Assembly: GCA_948891265.1 (NCBI GenBank)
Contig: CAQUBD010000001.1
Coordinates: 85,904-149,903, forward strand
Source: an uncultured Clostridia bacterium
Lineage (GTDB): Bacteria > Bacillota > Clostridia > TANB77 > CAG-508
Length of the DNA: 64,000 nt
Direction of reading: 5' to 3'
Shown: positions 28,439-37,163 of the stretch, piece after piece
Numbering within the stretch: position 1 is the first letter of the stretch
Layout: each line of letters starts with the position of its first letter
The notes under the pieces: model-generated
The model's database searches: none
What the model was told of the DNA's origin: nothing
Seen by the model: the letters and a program-made list of their open reading frames with translations, nothing else
Made by a program: the position numbers and the translations under genes

Positions 28439-29161
28439 ATGCAGTTTGATGTTTTAACGCTTTTTCCAGAAATGTTTAAAATTTTAGATGAAAGCATTAT
28501 AGGAAAGGCAAAAGAAAAAGGTCTAATAAATGTTAATTTAATAAATATTAGAGATTTTTCAAAAGATAAACACAAAAAAGTAGATGATACTCCATATGGC
28601 GGTGGGGCTGGTATGGTAATGCAGCCAGAAGTTGTATATGATGCATATAAATCTATTAAAGATGATAAGGCAAAAGTTATATATATGTCGCCACAAGGCA
28701 AAAAGTTAAATCAAAGTAAGGTAGAAGAACTATCGAAAAAAGAACATTTAATTCTTCTTTGTGGTCATTATGAAGGGATTGACCAAAGAGTAATAGATGA
28801 AATTGTAGATGAAGAAGTTTCAATAGGAGACTATGTATTAACAGGTGGTGAATTGCCGGCTATAGTATTAATCGATTCGATTAGTAGATATGTACAAGGA
28901 GTTATAAAAGAAGATTCAAAAAAAGAAGAATCTTTTGCACAAGGACTCTTAGAATATCCACAATACACAAGACCGGAGGTTTTTAAAAATAGACAGGTTC
29001 CGGACATATTACTTTCTGGACATCACGGAAATATTGATAAATGGAGAAGAAAACAGAGTTTAAGGGTAACCTTTTCTAAAAGACCAGATCTTTTAGAAAA
29101 TATACAATTATCTGATGAAGATAAACAAATTTTAGAAGAAATAAAAAATGAAGTGCCATAA
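28439..29161 (+). CDS. trmD: tRNA (guanine(37)-N1)-methyltransferase
   Basis: 240 residues, the SPOUT-fold enzyme that methylates G37 with SAM to stop frameshifting. N-terminus MQFDVLTLFPEMF, DDTPYGGGAGMVM, the trefoil-knot SAM site LLCGHYEGIDQRV and SIGDYVLTGGELPA; the C-terminal VPDILLSGHHGNIDKWRR is typical. AAAGGAGG lies just before ATG. Confidence 0.97.
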   Translation: MQFDVLTLFPEMFKILDESIIGKAKEKGLINVNLINIRDFSKDKHKKVDDTPYGGGAGMVMQPEVVYDAYKSIKDDKAKVIYMSPQGKKLNQSKVEELSKKEHLILLCGHYEGIDQRVIDEIVDEEVSIGDYVLTGGELPAIVLIDSISRYVQGVIKEDSKKEESFAQGLLEYPQYTRPEVFKNRQVPDILLSGHHGNIDKWRRKQSLRVTFSKRPDLLENIQLSDEDKQILEEIKNEVP

Positions 29162-29208
29162 GATATAGAAGGCACCGCTCAAAATTAAAGAAGGAGGTAA
29201 ATTCTAAA

Positions 29209-29703
29209 ATGGATATTATTAAATCAATTGAACACGAACAACTTAAGAATAAAATACCAGAATTAAAAGTTGGTAATACAGTGAAAGTACATGTTAGAAT
29301 TAAAGAAGGAAACAAAGAAAGAATCCAAGTTTTCGAAGGAATTATAATTAAAGTTCAAGGTGGAGGAGTTAACCAAACATTTACAGTAAGAAAAACATCT
29401 TATGGTGTTGGAGTAGAAAAAACATTCTTAATTCACTCACCACTAGTTGAAAAAGTAGAATTAGTAAGAGTTGGTAAAGCAAGACGTGCTAGATTATTCT
29501 ACTTAAGAGATAGAGTTGGAAAATCTGCTAAAACTAAAGAAATGGTTGGAGCTAGAATTGAAGATAGAGAAATTACTATCAAAGAAGATTTAGTAGAAGA
29601 GCCAGTTGTAGAAGAAGTTGCTGAAGAAGTTGTTGAAACTCCAGTTACAGAAGTTACAGAAACAGTAGAAACATCAACTACAGAAGAAACTACAGTAGAA
29701 TAA
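29209..29703 (+). CDS. rplS: 50S ribosomal protein L19 with an acidic C-terminal extension
   Basis: 164 residues against about 115 for the family. Core: IKSIEHEQLKNKIPELKVGNTV, RIQVFEGIIIKVQGGGVNQTFTVRK, and the C-terminal RRARLFYLRDRVGKSAK. The extra 45 or so residues are Val/Glu/Thr-rich repeats (VEEPVVEEVAEEVVETPVTE) with no homologue I know. AAGGAGG before ATG; last gene of the operon, followed by a strong terminator. Confidence 0.96.
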   Translation: MDIIKSIEHEQLKNKIPELKVGNTVKVHVRIKEGNKERIQVFEGIIIKVQGGGVNQTFTVRKTSYGVGVEKTFLIHSPLVEKVELVRVGKARRARLFYLRDRVGKSAKTKEMVGARIEDREITIKEDLVEEPVVEEVAEEVVETPVTEVTETVETSTTEETTVE

Positions 29704-29708
29704 AAATG

Positions 29709-29748
29709 AAAAGATAACTATTATATCTAAATAATGGTTATCTTTTTT
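29709..29748 (+). terminator. terminator of the ffh-rplS operon
   Basis: AAAAGATAACTATTAT pairs with ATAATGGTTATCTTTTTT. It overlaps the stop codon of the convergent HD gene by one or two bases. Confidence 0.9.
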
Positions 29749-30295
29749 ACATTCTAAAAAATAATAAGCACAAAAATACATAAGCGTATCTAAAAGACTT
29801 TTTCTGGCAAAATCTAGTATAAATTTCTTGATAAGACTCATTTAAAGCACAGAATTTATCTACAATTGTTAAAATGTAACTTTCTCTATATTTAGGTAAA
29901 GAAAAAGTGACAGGCCACATATGTTTTAAAATAATGTCTGATTCTTTATCATTCAGATTTGTTAATTTTGAAGCATTTATGTATGCTGTTTTTGGATGTG
30001 TAAAAGCATGGAAACCTTTCCTACCATTTTGTCTTTTTCGCCAATCATATAAAAATAAGTCATGCAACATAGCAGCTCTTGCACAAGAAATATAATCTAA
30101 ATTAAATTTTTTACAATATATGTAGCAATAATATGAAGCTAACAAACAGTGATCAAAACAACTTGTCTCATAATGCTGTTTATATAGTTTCATTTTTTTA
30201 ACAGTATTGTTTTCTAGTAGATCCTCTATTATATTTATAAATTCAGTATCATTATAAACCTTTTGTATTAAATCCTCCAATAAAAACACCTTCAT
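29747..30295 (-). CDS. HD-domain phosphohydrolase-like protein
   Basis: 182 residues. The HD core is visible: H in YETSCFDHCLLASYY, HD in AAMLHDLFLYDW, H in FHAFTHPKTAY, and D in TIVDKFCALNE, so a metal-dependent phosphohydrolase is likely; substrate unknown. Similar small HD proteins are annotated as YfbR/YedJ-like or uncharacterised. The gene converges on rplS, shares its terminator region and is divergent from the next gene. Confidence 0.78.
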   Translation of the reverse strand: MKVFLLEDLIQKVYNDTEFINIIEDLLENNTVKKMKLYKQHYETSCFDHCLLASYYCYIYCKKFNLDYISCARAAMLHDLFLYDWRKRQNGRKGFHAFTHPKTAYINASKLTNLNDKESDIILKHMWPVTFSLPKYRESYILTIVDKFCALNESYQEIYTRFCQKKSFRYAYVFLCLLFFRM

Positions 30296-30548
30296 TAATA
30301 TTTTCTAAATTTATTTTAGTATATATTAGTATATGTGTCAACAGGAAATATTTGCTATAATATATCATAAGTTTTAATTTGAATACGAATAAAAAAACGA
30401 AACTTAAATATTTAAAATAATTTCATTTTATGCTATAATAGTAATATGATTTAGGAAAGTGTATTAATATCTGACAGTTTATAGAATAATAAATTAGACA
30501 TATAGATATAGGTAAATTATTATGGAATAGAAAGAAAGGTGATGAAAT

Positions 30549-31997
30549 ATGAATCAGAAAGATAGAGAAGTTTTACAAATGGAAGAAGACTTTAAAGATA
30601 CAATAGAAAATGAATTATCAAAGAATCAAAGAAAAAATAGAAATATAAAAGTTAAAGATATAAAATTGGTAGGAGATGCTACATGGGAAGATAGAGTAAA
30701 TGGGAAATTAATGACAGAAAAAGTGTTTATTGTAGAAAAAGAAATTCGAGAGATAGATGATAGTGGAAAAGAAAGGATAACTGAACAAAAAAACTACTAT
30801 CTAGGAGATAGATGTATTGGTGGGGCCTTAGGCGAAAATAAAATAACATATAATGAAAGTTTTAAAAATAATGAATTTAACAAAATGGATGCAATTAACA
30901 AATTAGTAGATGAAACGCCGGAAGAGGAAATAGAGTCAAACTCTTTAAATTTATTAAAATGTGAAGAAATGTCAGAAGTATTAACAGCTCACTTTGGAAA
31001 AAGAGTTTCAAAAGAAGATATACAGCAAATCTTAGAAAAAATGGATAAAGCTGAAATTGAAGATTTACAGAATGAAAAAGAAAATAATAAAAATAAAGAT
31101 GAGAATGATTTATCTAAAAAGCAAACAGAAAAAGTGAAAATAAGTGGAATTCAAAAGGCAGATTTAAATAAGCTAGTTGATGGAAAAGAAACTTTAGGAA
31201 AAAGGTTAGATTTAGAGGAATATGAATCCTTATATGTGGTTTATTCTGAAAAGGTAAATGAAATTACAGCTGGAACAAAAATAAATAATACTACATACTC
31301 ATTAGTAGGAATGACAAAAGAAGGTGAAGCAAGAGTACTAAATAATGAATTTAAAATGGATAACACAGTTGGGAATAATGGAAATAGGCAGTCAACTAAG
31401 ATAAGAGCAAATAATACAGCGACAAGAGATAATAAAGATGTATCAGTTTATACAAGAAAATCAAATGGAGCAAGTATTGGATGCCAAAATGATACAGGTA
31501 ATATTGATATGTTTTTATACCAGAAAACTGCAGAGGAAAATGAAAATATTGGTATTCAAATAGAAACATCTAATACACCGGTTATTCCAATAGAGACAAG
31601 AGAAATAATGAATAGAAATAAAGGCGTATATAAGAAGGAAGAAGTGCAAAATGAAATAAAAAAACATGATGAAAATAATTGTATTGCTGACGATGAAGAA
31701 GATTTTGATGGTGATGAAACTACATTTTCACATCAGCACTTATTAGAAAATGAAATAAACGATTATGTTAAAGAAATATTTAATTATGAAAATGAATATG
31801 GAGAAGAAAAAATTAAAGAAGTATTTACAGAAGCGGAAGTTAAAGATAAATTATTAAGAGAAATAGAAAAAGTTAAAGAAATAGATAACATTACAATTGA
31901 TGAGGTCGTAGAAAAAATAAAAGAAGAAATGAATAATGATGCAGAAATGCTTGAAAAAGAACAAAAGCGGACATTAATAACATTGTTTCTGTTTTAA
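30549..31997 (+). CDS. acidic/asparagine-rich protein of unknown function, C-terminus supplied by a repeat element
   Basis: 482 residues, rich in E, K and N, with no signal peptide or membrane segment. There are coiled-coil-like stretches at about 120-190 and 385-480, and a central region with YESLYVVYSEKVNEITAGTKINN that could be folded. ATG with AAAGGTGA upstream; a -10 TATAAT is at 30434-30439. The last residues (KRTLITLFLF) and the stop codon are encoded by a family-B element starting near 31960, so the native end has been replaced. I recognise no family. Confidence 0.7.
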   Translation: MNQKDREVLQMEEDFKDTIENELSKNQRKNRNIKVKDIKLVGDATWEDRVNGKLMTEKVFIVEKEIREIDDSGKERITEQKNYYLGDRCIGGALGENKITYNESFKNNEFNKMDAINKLVDETPEEEIESNSLNLLKCEEMSEVLTAHFGKRVSKEDIQQILEKMDKAEIEDLQNEKENNKNKDENDLSKKQTEKVKISGIQKADLNKLVDGKETLGKRLDLEEYESLYVVYSEKVNEITAGTKINNTTYSLVGMTKEGEARVLNNEFKMDNTVGNNGNRQSTKIRANNTATRDNKDVSVYTRKSNGASIGCQNDTGNIDMFLYQKTAEENENIGIQIETSNTPVIPIETREIMNRNKGVYKKEEVQNEIKKHDENNCIADDEEDFDGDETTFSHQHLLENEINDYVKEIFNYENEYGEEKIKEVFTEAEVKDKLLREIEKVKEIDNITIDEVVEKIKEEMNNDAEMLEKEQKRTLITLFLF

Positions 31998-32056
31998 ACA
32001 TTTTAAAGTCCGCGTCTTTGTTCGTGTGCCAATTTTACAATAGTAAAATTGTGTAC
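31960..32056. mobile_element. short inverted-repeat element, family B copy 2 (overlaps gene end)
   Basis: On the reverse strand this copy matches 47748-47815 base for base over most of about 65 bp (GAACAAAnACGCGGACTTTA through TGTCCGCTTTTGTT). It is followed by CAATTTTAC-N5-TAAAATTG (32030-32051), also shared with the 47858-47885 region. Its left part is translated as the end of the preceding gene. Confidence 0.7.
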
Positions 32057-32107
32057 AATATTTGATGTTATAGGAAGATCTGAAATTTTTCCTATAACAG
32101 AACATAA

Positions 32108-32141
32108 AATAGGTCAGTAGGGAATTCCCTATTGACCTATT
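32108..32141. repeat. 34-base GGTCA-type palindrome (terminator-like) at the tetR end
   Basis: AATAGGTCAGTAGGGAA and TTCCCTATTGACCTATT form an almost perfect 17-bp palindrome. The tetR stop codon is inside it. Similar GGTCA/TGACC stems: 41211-41240 and about 41427-41450. It probably works as a two-way stop signal. Confidence 0.65.
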
Positions 32142-32731
32142 AAAGTTCTGATAGTTTTATATAAATAAGGTTTATACTCCTCAATTGGAAGAGGATCTTT
32201 ATAAAGAATAGAATTGAAGCAAGTAGAACCAACCAACTCTATGATCATAAATAAAGTTACATCAGGATTTTCTAATTTTACATTATTTTCTTTTATACCT
32301 TTAATAAATAAGTCATATAAACTATTTTCATGATTTTGATTTGATTCATACAAACGTAATACAGTTTTGTTGTATACTCCCCAAGATAAATTTTTGGATA
32401 TAAATTTTAATAATAGAGGATTCTTGGATAATTCATCTATTACATAATTTATAATGTAAATAATTTGATCAGAAAAATTGGATATATAATTTTTTCTTAA
32501 AGAAGCTAAAGCATCAGAAAATAGTTTTTCTGATTTTTTTACTATCAAAATATCTCGTATTTCATATTTATCTTTAAAATATAGATAAAAGGTTCCTTTT
32601 GCAACATCTGCATCATCAACAATATTTTGAATGGATGTGTCTTTTAATCCCTTTTCTGTAAATAATTTGAATGCAGTATTTAATAATCTGTTTTCTTTAT
32701 CATCTCTACTTTTTTTCATATTTTTTAACAC
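32129..32731 (-). CDS. TetR-family regulator of the MMPL operon
   Basis: 200 residues. N-terminal TetR helix-turn-helix: LLNTAFKLFTEKGLKDTSIQ, IVDDADVAKGTFYLYFKDKYEI; a C-terminal ligand/dimer domain of the AcrR/YdhM type. It is divergent from the MMPL exporter gene. Three near-identical TGACT-N3-AGTCA-type sites lie between them: one in its own promoter and two around the exporter promoter. This supports repression of both units, relieved by the exporter's substrate (inference). The C-terminal residues GQ and stop come from a palindromic repeat. Confidence 0.92.
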   Translation of the reverse strand: MLKNMKKSRDDKENRLLNTAFKLFTEKGLKDTSIQNIVDDADVAKGTFYLYFKDKYEIRDILIVKKSEKLFSDALASLRKNYISNFSDQIIYIINYVIDELSKNPLLLKFISKNLSWGVYNKTVLRLYESNQNHENSLYDLFIKGIKENNVKLENPDVTLFMIIELVGSTCFNSILYKDPLPIEEYKPYLYKTIRTLIGQ

Positions 32732-32757
32732 CTCGCATATAAATTATTACATAAATG

Positions 32758-32770
32758 TGACTTGTAGTCA
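32758..32770 (-). promoter_or_regulatory. TetR operator in the tetR promoter
   Basis: TGACTTGTAGTCA. On the minus strand TTGACT here is a usable -35 box, 16 bases before TAATAA. It matches the two sites at 32983 and 33020. Confidence 0.65.
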
Positions 32771-32787
32771 AATAAAATATGGCAAAA

Positions 32788-32955
32788 CTTTAAAATTATT
32801 CTGGTTATATAGAGCAGATACTTTTTATTTTTAAATCTTTTTAGACCCTCTCCAATCACATTCGTCATTTCATTCAAAAGGAATATAAATATAATAGAGA
32901 TTTAGGCAGAGTGAAAGTAGAATATCATGGTATATATGAGCAGAATAATTTTGAA
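32788..32955. mobile_element. degenerate copy of the composite inverted-repeat element
   Basis: Left end AAAATTATTCTGGTTATATA and right end TATATGAGCAGAATAATTTT (imperfect inverted pair) correspond to the 38-bp ends of 44571-44873. Inside is a shortened family-A core (ACCCTCTCCAATCACATTCG, then CATTCAAAAGGAATATAAAT) that has lost the big hairpin. It sits in the control region between tetR and the exporter. Confidence 0.6.
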
Positions 32956-32982
32956 AAGTGATAAAAAAATAAAACAAAACTA

Positions 32983-33033
32983 TTGACTAATAGTCAAAAA
33001 AGTAGTATCATATATTAAATGACCAATAGTCAT
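32983..33033 (+). promoter_or_regulatory. MMPL-operon promoter with two TetR operators
   Basis: TTGACT (32983-32988), 17-base spacer, TATCAT (33006-33011). Operator 1, TTGACTAATAGTCAA (32983-32997), covers the -35 box; operator 2, ATGACCAATAGTCAT (from about 33019), covers the start of transcription. A repressor bound to either would block polymerase. Confidence 0.75.
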
Positions 33034-33100
33034 AAAATAAAAGAGGCATGATTAAAATTTTCTGACCTTTTGAATTACTTTTCATGCCTCGTCTTTGTTT
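33032..33100. mobile_element. short inverted-repeat element, family B variant, in the exporter leader
   Basis: AGAGGCATG (33042-33050) and CATGCCTCGTCTTTGTTT (33083-33100) are the inverted ends. It lies in the 5' untranslated region just after the operators and creates a spurious in-frame upstream ATG at 33070. Confidence 0.55.
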
Positions 33101-33129
33101 ATATTACAAGGAATGAAGGGAAGGAAGAT

Positions 33130-35205
33130 ATGTTAAAGTTTGGAGAAAAAATATGCAAGTACAAAAAGGTAATATTAGTAATTGCTTTATTACTTATGAT
33201 ACCATCAATTATAGGCATGAAAGCGACTAGAATAAATTATGATATTTTAGTTTATTTACCAGATGATATCGAAACAATTAAAGGAGAAAATGTTTTATCT
33301 GAGCAATTTAATATGGGATCATTTTCGATAATCATAGTAGATGGGATGGATACAAGAGATAGCCAAAAATTAGAAAATGAAATTCGAAAAGTAAATAATG
33401 TTGAAAAGGTAGTAGGAATTTCTGACTTTTTAGGTGCAAATGTTCCTATAGAAATGATTCCAGAAGATATAGCAAGTAAAATATATAAAGATGGAAGTAC
33501 ACCAATATTAGTAACATTTAAAGAAGGAATATCATCAGATATAACAATGTCGACAATAGAAGAATTAAGAGAATTAACTAACAAACAATGTAAAATAAGT
33601 GGAATGTCAGCAACAGTTTTAGATACTAGAGATTTATCTAATTCTGAAATAGTAATATATGTAATTATTGCTGTAGCTTTATGTTTAATTATATTACAAT
33701 TAGCTTTAGACTCATATATAGCTCCATTATTTTTATTGCTGAATATAGGAATTGCAATTTTATATAATATGGGATCAAATATATTTTTAGGAGAAATATC
33801 ATATATAACAAAAGCAATTAGTAGTGTATTACAATTAGGAGTAACTATGGATTTTGCGATATTTTTATATCATAGTTACAAATTAGAAAAAGAGAAATTA
33901 AAAAATAAAGACGAAGCAATGGCACATGCAATATCACAAACATTAATATCTGTAATAGGAAGTTCTTTAACAACAATAGCTGGTTTTTTAGCTCTTTGTA
34001 GTATGAATTTGTCTTTAGGGAAAGATATAGGTATTGTAATGGCAAAAGGAGTATTTTTAGGTGTTGTTTGTGTTGTTACTATATTACCATCAATGCTTTT
34101 GATTTTTGATAAATGGATCGAAAAAACCAGACATAAAGAGATTTTGCCAAGATTTGAGAAATTAAAGAATTTTAATATAAAACATTATAAAGCAATAATA
34201 GTAGTATTTTTAGTCATATTACCATTTGCACTATATGGATATACGCATATAGATGTTTATTATAATCTGGATAAATCATTACCAAAAACATTGCTAAGCG
34301 TTGAAGCCAACAATACCTTGAAAGATGAATTTAATATGGTATCAACAGAAATGGCTTTAATTAATAAAGATGTGCCAAATTACAAAATCAACCAAATGTT
34401 GAAAGAAATTGAGGATTTGGATGGAATTGAGTGGACTATAGCATATTCTAAAATATTAGGAAATGAATTACCAAACGAAATATTATCAGATAATATAAAA
34501 TCCGTATTTGAAAATGATAAATATCAATTAATCATAATAAATTCTAAATATGAAATGGCAACAGATGAACTAAATCAACAAGTAGAAAAAGTTAATAATA
34601 TAATAAAAAAATATGATGAGGATGGAATATTAGCAGGGGAAGGACCGCTGATGAAAGATCTAGTTGAAATAAGTGATCATGATTTTAATAGTGTAAATTT
34701 TGTATCAATAGGGATAATATTTATAATTATGATAATTGTATTAAAATCAATTTCATTACCAGTAATATTAATGTTAATTATTGAATTTGCTATCTTTATA
34801 AATATGGGACTTGCAACATATACAAATACTACATTACCATTTATAGCATCAATTGTAATTGGAACTATTCAATTAGGTGCGACAATAGATTATGCAATAT
34901 TAATAACAACTAAATATATTAATTTAAGGAAAGAAGGAAAAATAAAAACAGATGCTATTGATGAAGCATTAGGAACCTCTATAAGTTCAATCATTGTTAG
35001 TGGATTATGCTTCTTTGGAGCAACATTTGGTGTCGGAGTTTACTCTAAAATAGAAATGATAGGTTCTCTATGTACATTAATGTCTAGAGGAGCAATTGTT
35101 AGTATGATTAGTGTAATTATGATATTACCAGCGTTTTTAATATTATTTGATAAATTAATTTGTAAAACAACAATTGGAATGAAAAAAATAAATGAAGGGA
35201 AATGA
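33130..35205 (+). CDS. MMPL/RND-family transporter
   Basis: 691 residues from ATG 33130, which follows GGGAAGGAAG. The longer frame from 33070 adds 20 residues encoded by a repeat element and has no ribosome site. Architecture: one N-terminal helix, an extracytoplasmic domain, five or six helices (about 185-345), then the same layout repeated (second set about 525-680). Motifs such as LQLGVTMDFAIFLYHSY and IQLGATIDYAILITTKY are the paired GxxxDY/F signatures of the MMPL branch, including the TM4/TM10 Asp of the proton relay. Likely exports a lipid or a hydrophobic drug; the substrate is inferred only from the family. Six bases separate it from its partner. Confidence 0.9.
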   Translation: MLKFGEKICKYKKVILVIALLLMIPSIIGMKATRINYDILVYLPDDIETIKGENVLSEQFNMGSFSIIIVDGMDTRDSQKLENEIRKVNNVEKVVGISDFLGANVPIEMIPEDIASKIYKDGSTPILVTFKEGISSDITMSTIEELRELTNKQCKISGMSATVLDTRDLSNSEIVIYVIIAVALCLIILQLALDSYIAPLFLLLNIGIAILYNMGSNIFLGEISYITKAISSVLQLGVTMDFAIFLYHSYKLEKEKLKNKDEAMAHAISQTLISVIGSSLTTIAGFLALCSMNLSLGKDIGIVMAKGVFLGVVCVVTILPSMLLIFDKWIEKTRHKEILPRFEKLKNFNIKHYKAIIVVFLVILPFALYGYTHIDVYYNLDKSLPKTLLSVEANNTLKDEFNMVSTEMALINKDVPNYKINQMLKEIEDLDGIEWTIAYSKILGNELPNEILSDNIKSVFENDKYQLIIINSKYEMATDELNQQVEKVNNIIKKYDEDGILAGEGPLMKDLVEISDHDFNSVNFVSIGIIFIIMIIVLKSISLPVILMLIIEFAIFINMGLATYTNTTLPFIASIVIGTIQLGATIDYAILITTKYINLRKEGKIKTDAIDEALGTSISSIIVSGLCFFGATFGVGVYSKIEMIGSLCTLMSRGAIVSMISVIMILPAFLILFDKLICKTTIGMKKINEGK

Positions 35206-35211
35206 TTTAAA

Positions 35212-37077
35212 ATGAGTAAAAATATATTTTTAAAAACAGTATCTGGAATATTGTTATGTTCAATAATTGGATATACTGTTCCTGTATTTGCATATACAAA
35301 AGAGGAAACAGTTTATTCAAAATTAGATACTTATGGAAATAATTATAAAACAATAGTTAGTACACATATAAAAAATACAGATAATGAAGAACTAATTAAC
35401 GATTTATCTGACCTCATGAATATAAAAAACACAAGTGGTGATGAAACATATACTCAAAATGGTAAAAATTTTATTTGGAATAGTAATAAAAATGATATAT
35501 ATTATCAAGGAGAAACCCAAAAAAATTTACCTATTGAATGCAATGTGAAATATGAATTAGATGGTAAAGAAATTTCAGCTGAAGAAATTATAGGAAAAAG
35601 TGGAAAAGTAAAAGTAACACTACAATATAAAAATAGAGAAGAAAGAATAATTAATATAAATGGAAAAAATACTAAAATGTATGTACCTTTTGTAGTTGTT
35701 GCTGGAACAATTATAAATAATGAAAATAATAAAAATATAGAAGTTATAAATGGAAAAGTTATTGATGATGGAACTAAAACTATTGTAACAGGGATTGCTA
35801 TACCAGGGTTACAAGAAAGTTTAAATATATCAAAAGATGATGTAAATATACCAAGCAATATAGAAATCACAATGGACGCAATAGATTTCGAGTTTAATAG
35901 TATAGTTTCATATATTACGCCAAAGATTTTGGAAGAAAAAGATTTAGCTATATTTGATAAACTAGATGAGATTTATAATAAAGTTAATATGCTACAAACT
36001 TCAAGTACACAGATATTAGATGGAGCTAATACATTAAGAGATGGAACACAAAAATTAACTAGTGGAGCAACACAATTGAAAGAAGGTACAAATTCAGCAT
36101 ATAATGGAGCAAGCCAAATTACAAGTAAAGTAGATAAATCTATAAAAAATCTATCAATAGAGAAAAATAATACATTAGATGAGAAAACATTAAATGAAAT
36201 CGGAACACAAGCAGCAGAAACAGCAAAATTAACAAAAGAACAAAAAGAGTTAATTATAAAAGAAGCAGATAAAGGAATAGAATTACAAGCTAAAATAATA
36301 AAAGAACAATATGTTGCTAATGCAAAACAAATAGCAGAAACAACTGCTATAAATACAGCATTAACTGTAGCACAAACAACAGCTAAGCAAACTGCAATAG
36401 ATACAGCCAAAACAGTGAATCCTAATATTGATGAAAGTACATTAGAAAAGATAGGAAAAAATGCTATGAATAAAGCTACTTTAACAGAAACTCAGAAAAA
36501 GCAAATAATAGAACAAGCAGATAAAGGAATAGAAGTACAAAAAGCAACTATAGAAGCACAAGGAATTGCAAGTGCTAAAAAAATAGCAGAGCAAACAGCC
36601 ATAAATGCAGCACAAAAAGGAGCTACAACTGCAGCTAAAGTAACTGCTACAACAGTTGCAGAAAAAGTCGCTAAGCAAGTTGAAATAACTGCAAGTAAAC
36701 AAGTTGTCTCACAAATGAAAATATTAAGTGAAGGGTTAAATCAGCTAACAAGTGGTCTGTCAACATTAAATAATGGAGCAAAAACTTTAGAAAACGGAGC
36801 TATAGAATTAGGGGAAGGTACTGCAAAATTAACACAAGGAATACAAAAGTTTAATGATGATGGAATACAAAAAGTTTGTAATTATATAAATAGTAATACT
36901 AAAAATTTAACAACAAGAATTGAAAAATTAACAGAATTATCTAAAGAATATAATAATTTTACAATACTTGATGAAGGAAATGAGGGAAATGTAAAATTTA
37001 TTATGATTATAGATAGTATAAAAAAGAAACAAGAGAGTGAACAAAATAAAGAAGAGGCAATTATAAATAAAGATTAA
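35212..37077 (+). CDS. secreted heptad-repeat (XXXLXXG) partner of the MMPL exporter
   Basis: 621 residues. Signal peptide about 1-28 ending VPVFAYT. A beta-rich N-terminal domain follows (to about 250), then helical X-X-X-L-X-X-G heptads (LRDGTQKLTSGATQLKEGT; LTSGLSTLNNGAKTLENGA) like those of YhgE/Pip and other ABC/RND partners. Between the heptad blocks is an internal duplication of about 77 residues (EIGTQAAETAKLTKEQK... and KIGKNAMNKATLTETQK...), Ala-rich and probably coiled coil. No C-terminal membrane helix is seen. Likely a periplasm-like extracellular adaptor for the transporter (inference). Confidence 0.75.
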   Translation: MSKNIFLKTVSGILLCSIIGYTVPVFAYTKEETVYSKLDTYGNNYKTIVSTHIKNTDNEELINDLSDLMNIKNTSGDETYTQNGKNFIWNSNKNDIYYQGETQKNLPIECNVKYELDGKEISAEEIIGKSGKVKVTLQYKNREERIININGKNTKMYVPFVVVAGTIINNENNKNIEVINGKVIDDGTKTIVTGIAIPGLQESLNISKDDVNIPSNIEITMDAIDFEFNSIVSYITPKILEEKDLAIFDKLDEIYNKVNMLQTSSTQILDGANTLRDGTQKLTSGATQLKEGTNSAYNGASQITSKVDKSIKNLSIEKNNTLDEKTLNEIGTQAAETAKLTKEQKELIIKEADKGIELQAKIIKEQYVANAKQIAETTAINTALTVAQTTAKQTAIDTAKTVNPNIDESTLEKIGKNAMNKATLTETQKKQIIEQADKGIEVQKATIEAQGIASAKKIAEQTAINAAQKGATTAAKVTATTVAEKVAKQVEITASKQVVSQMKILSEGLNQLTSGLSTLNNGAKTLENGAIELGEGTAKLTQGIQKFNDDGIQKVCNYINSNTKNLTTRIEKLTELSKEYNNFTILDEGNEGNVKFIMIIDSIKKKQESEQNKEEAIINKD

Positions 37078-37113
37078 TAGGGCGTCTTTATTAATTGGAA
37101 AATTGCGAATAAC

Positions 37114-37142
37114 TTGACAAATCTCCAATTTCACAGTAAAAT
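37114..37142 (+). promoter_or_regulatory. promoter of the gdpP-rplI-dnaB unit
   Basis: TTGACA (37114-37119), 17-base spacer, TAAAAT (37137-37142), about 20 bases upstream of the gdpP ATG. Confidence 0.7.
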
Positions 37143-37163
37143 AGATGAGAAAAGGAGAATTGT

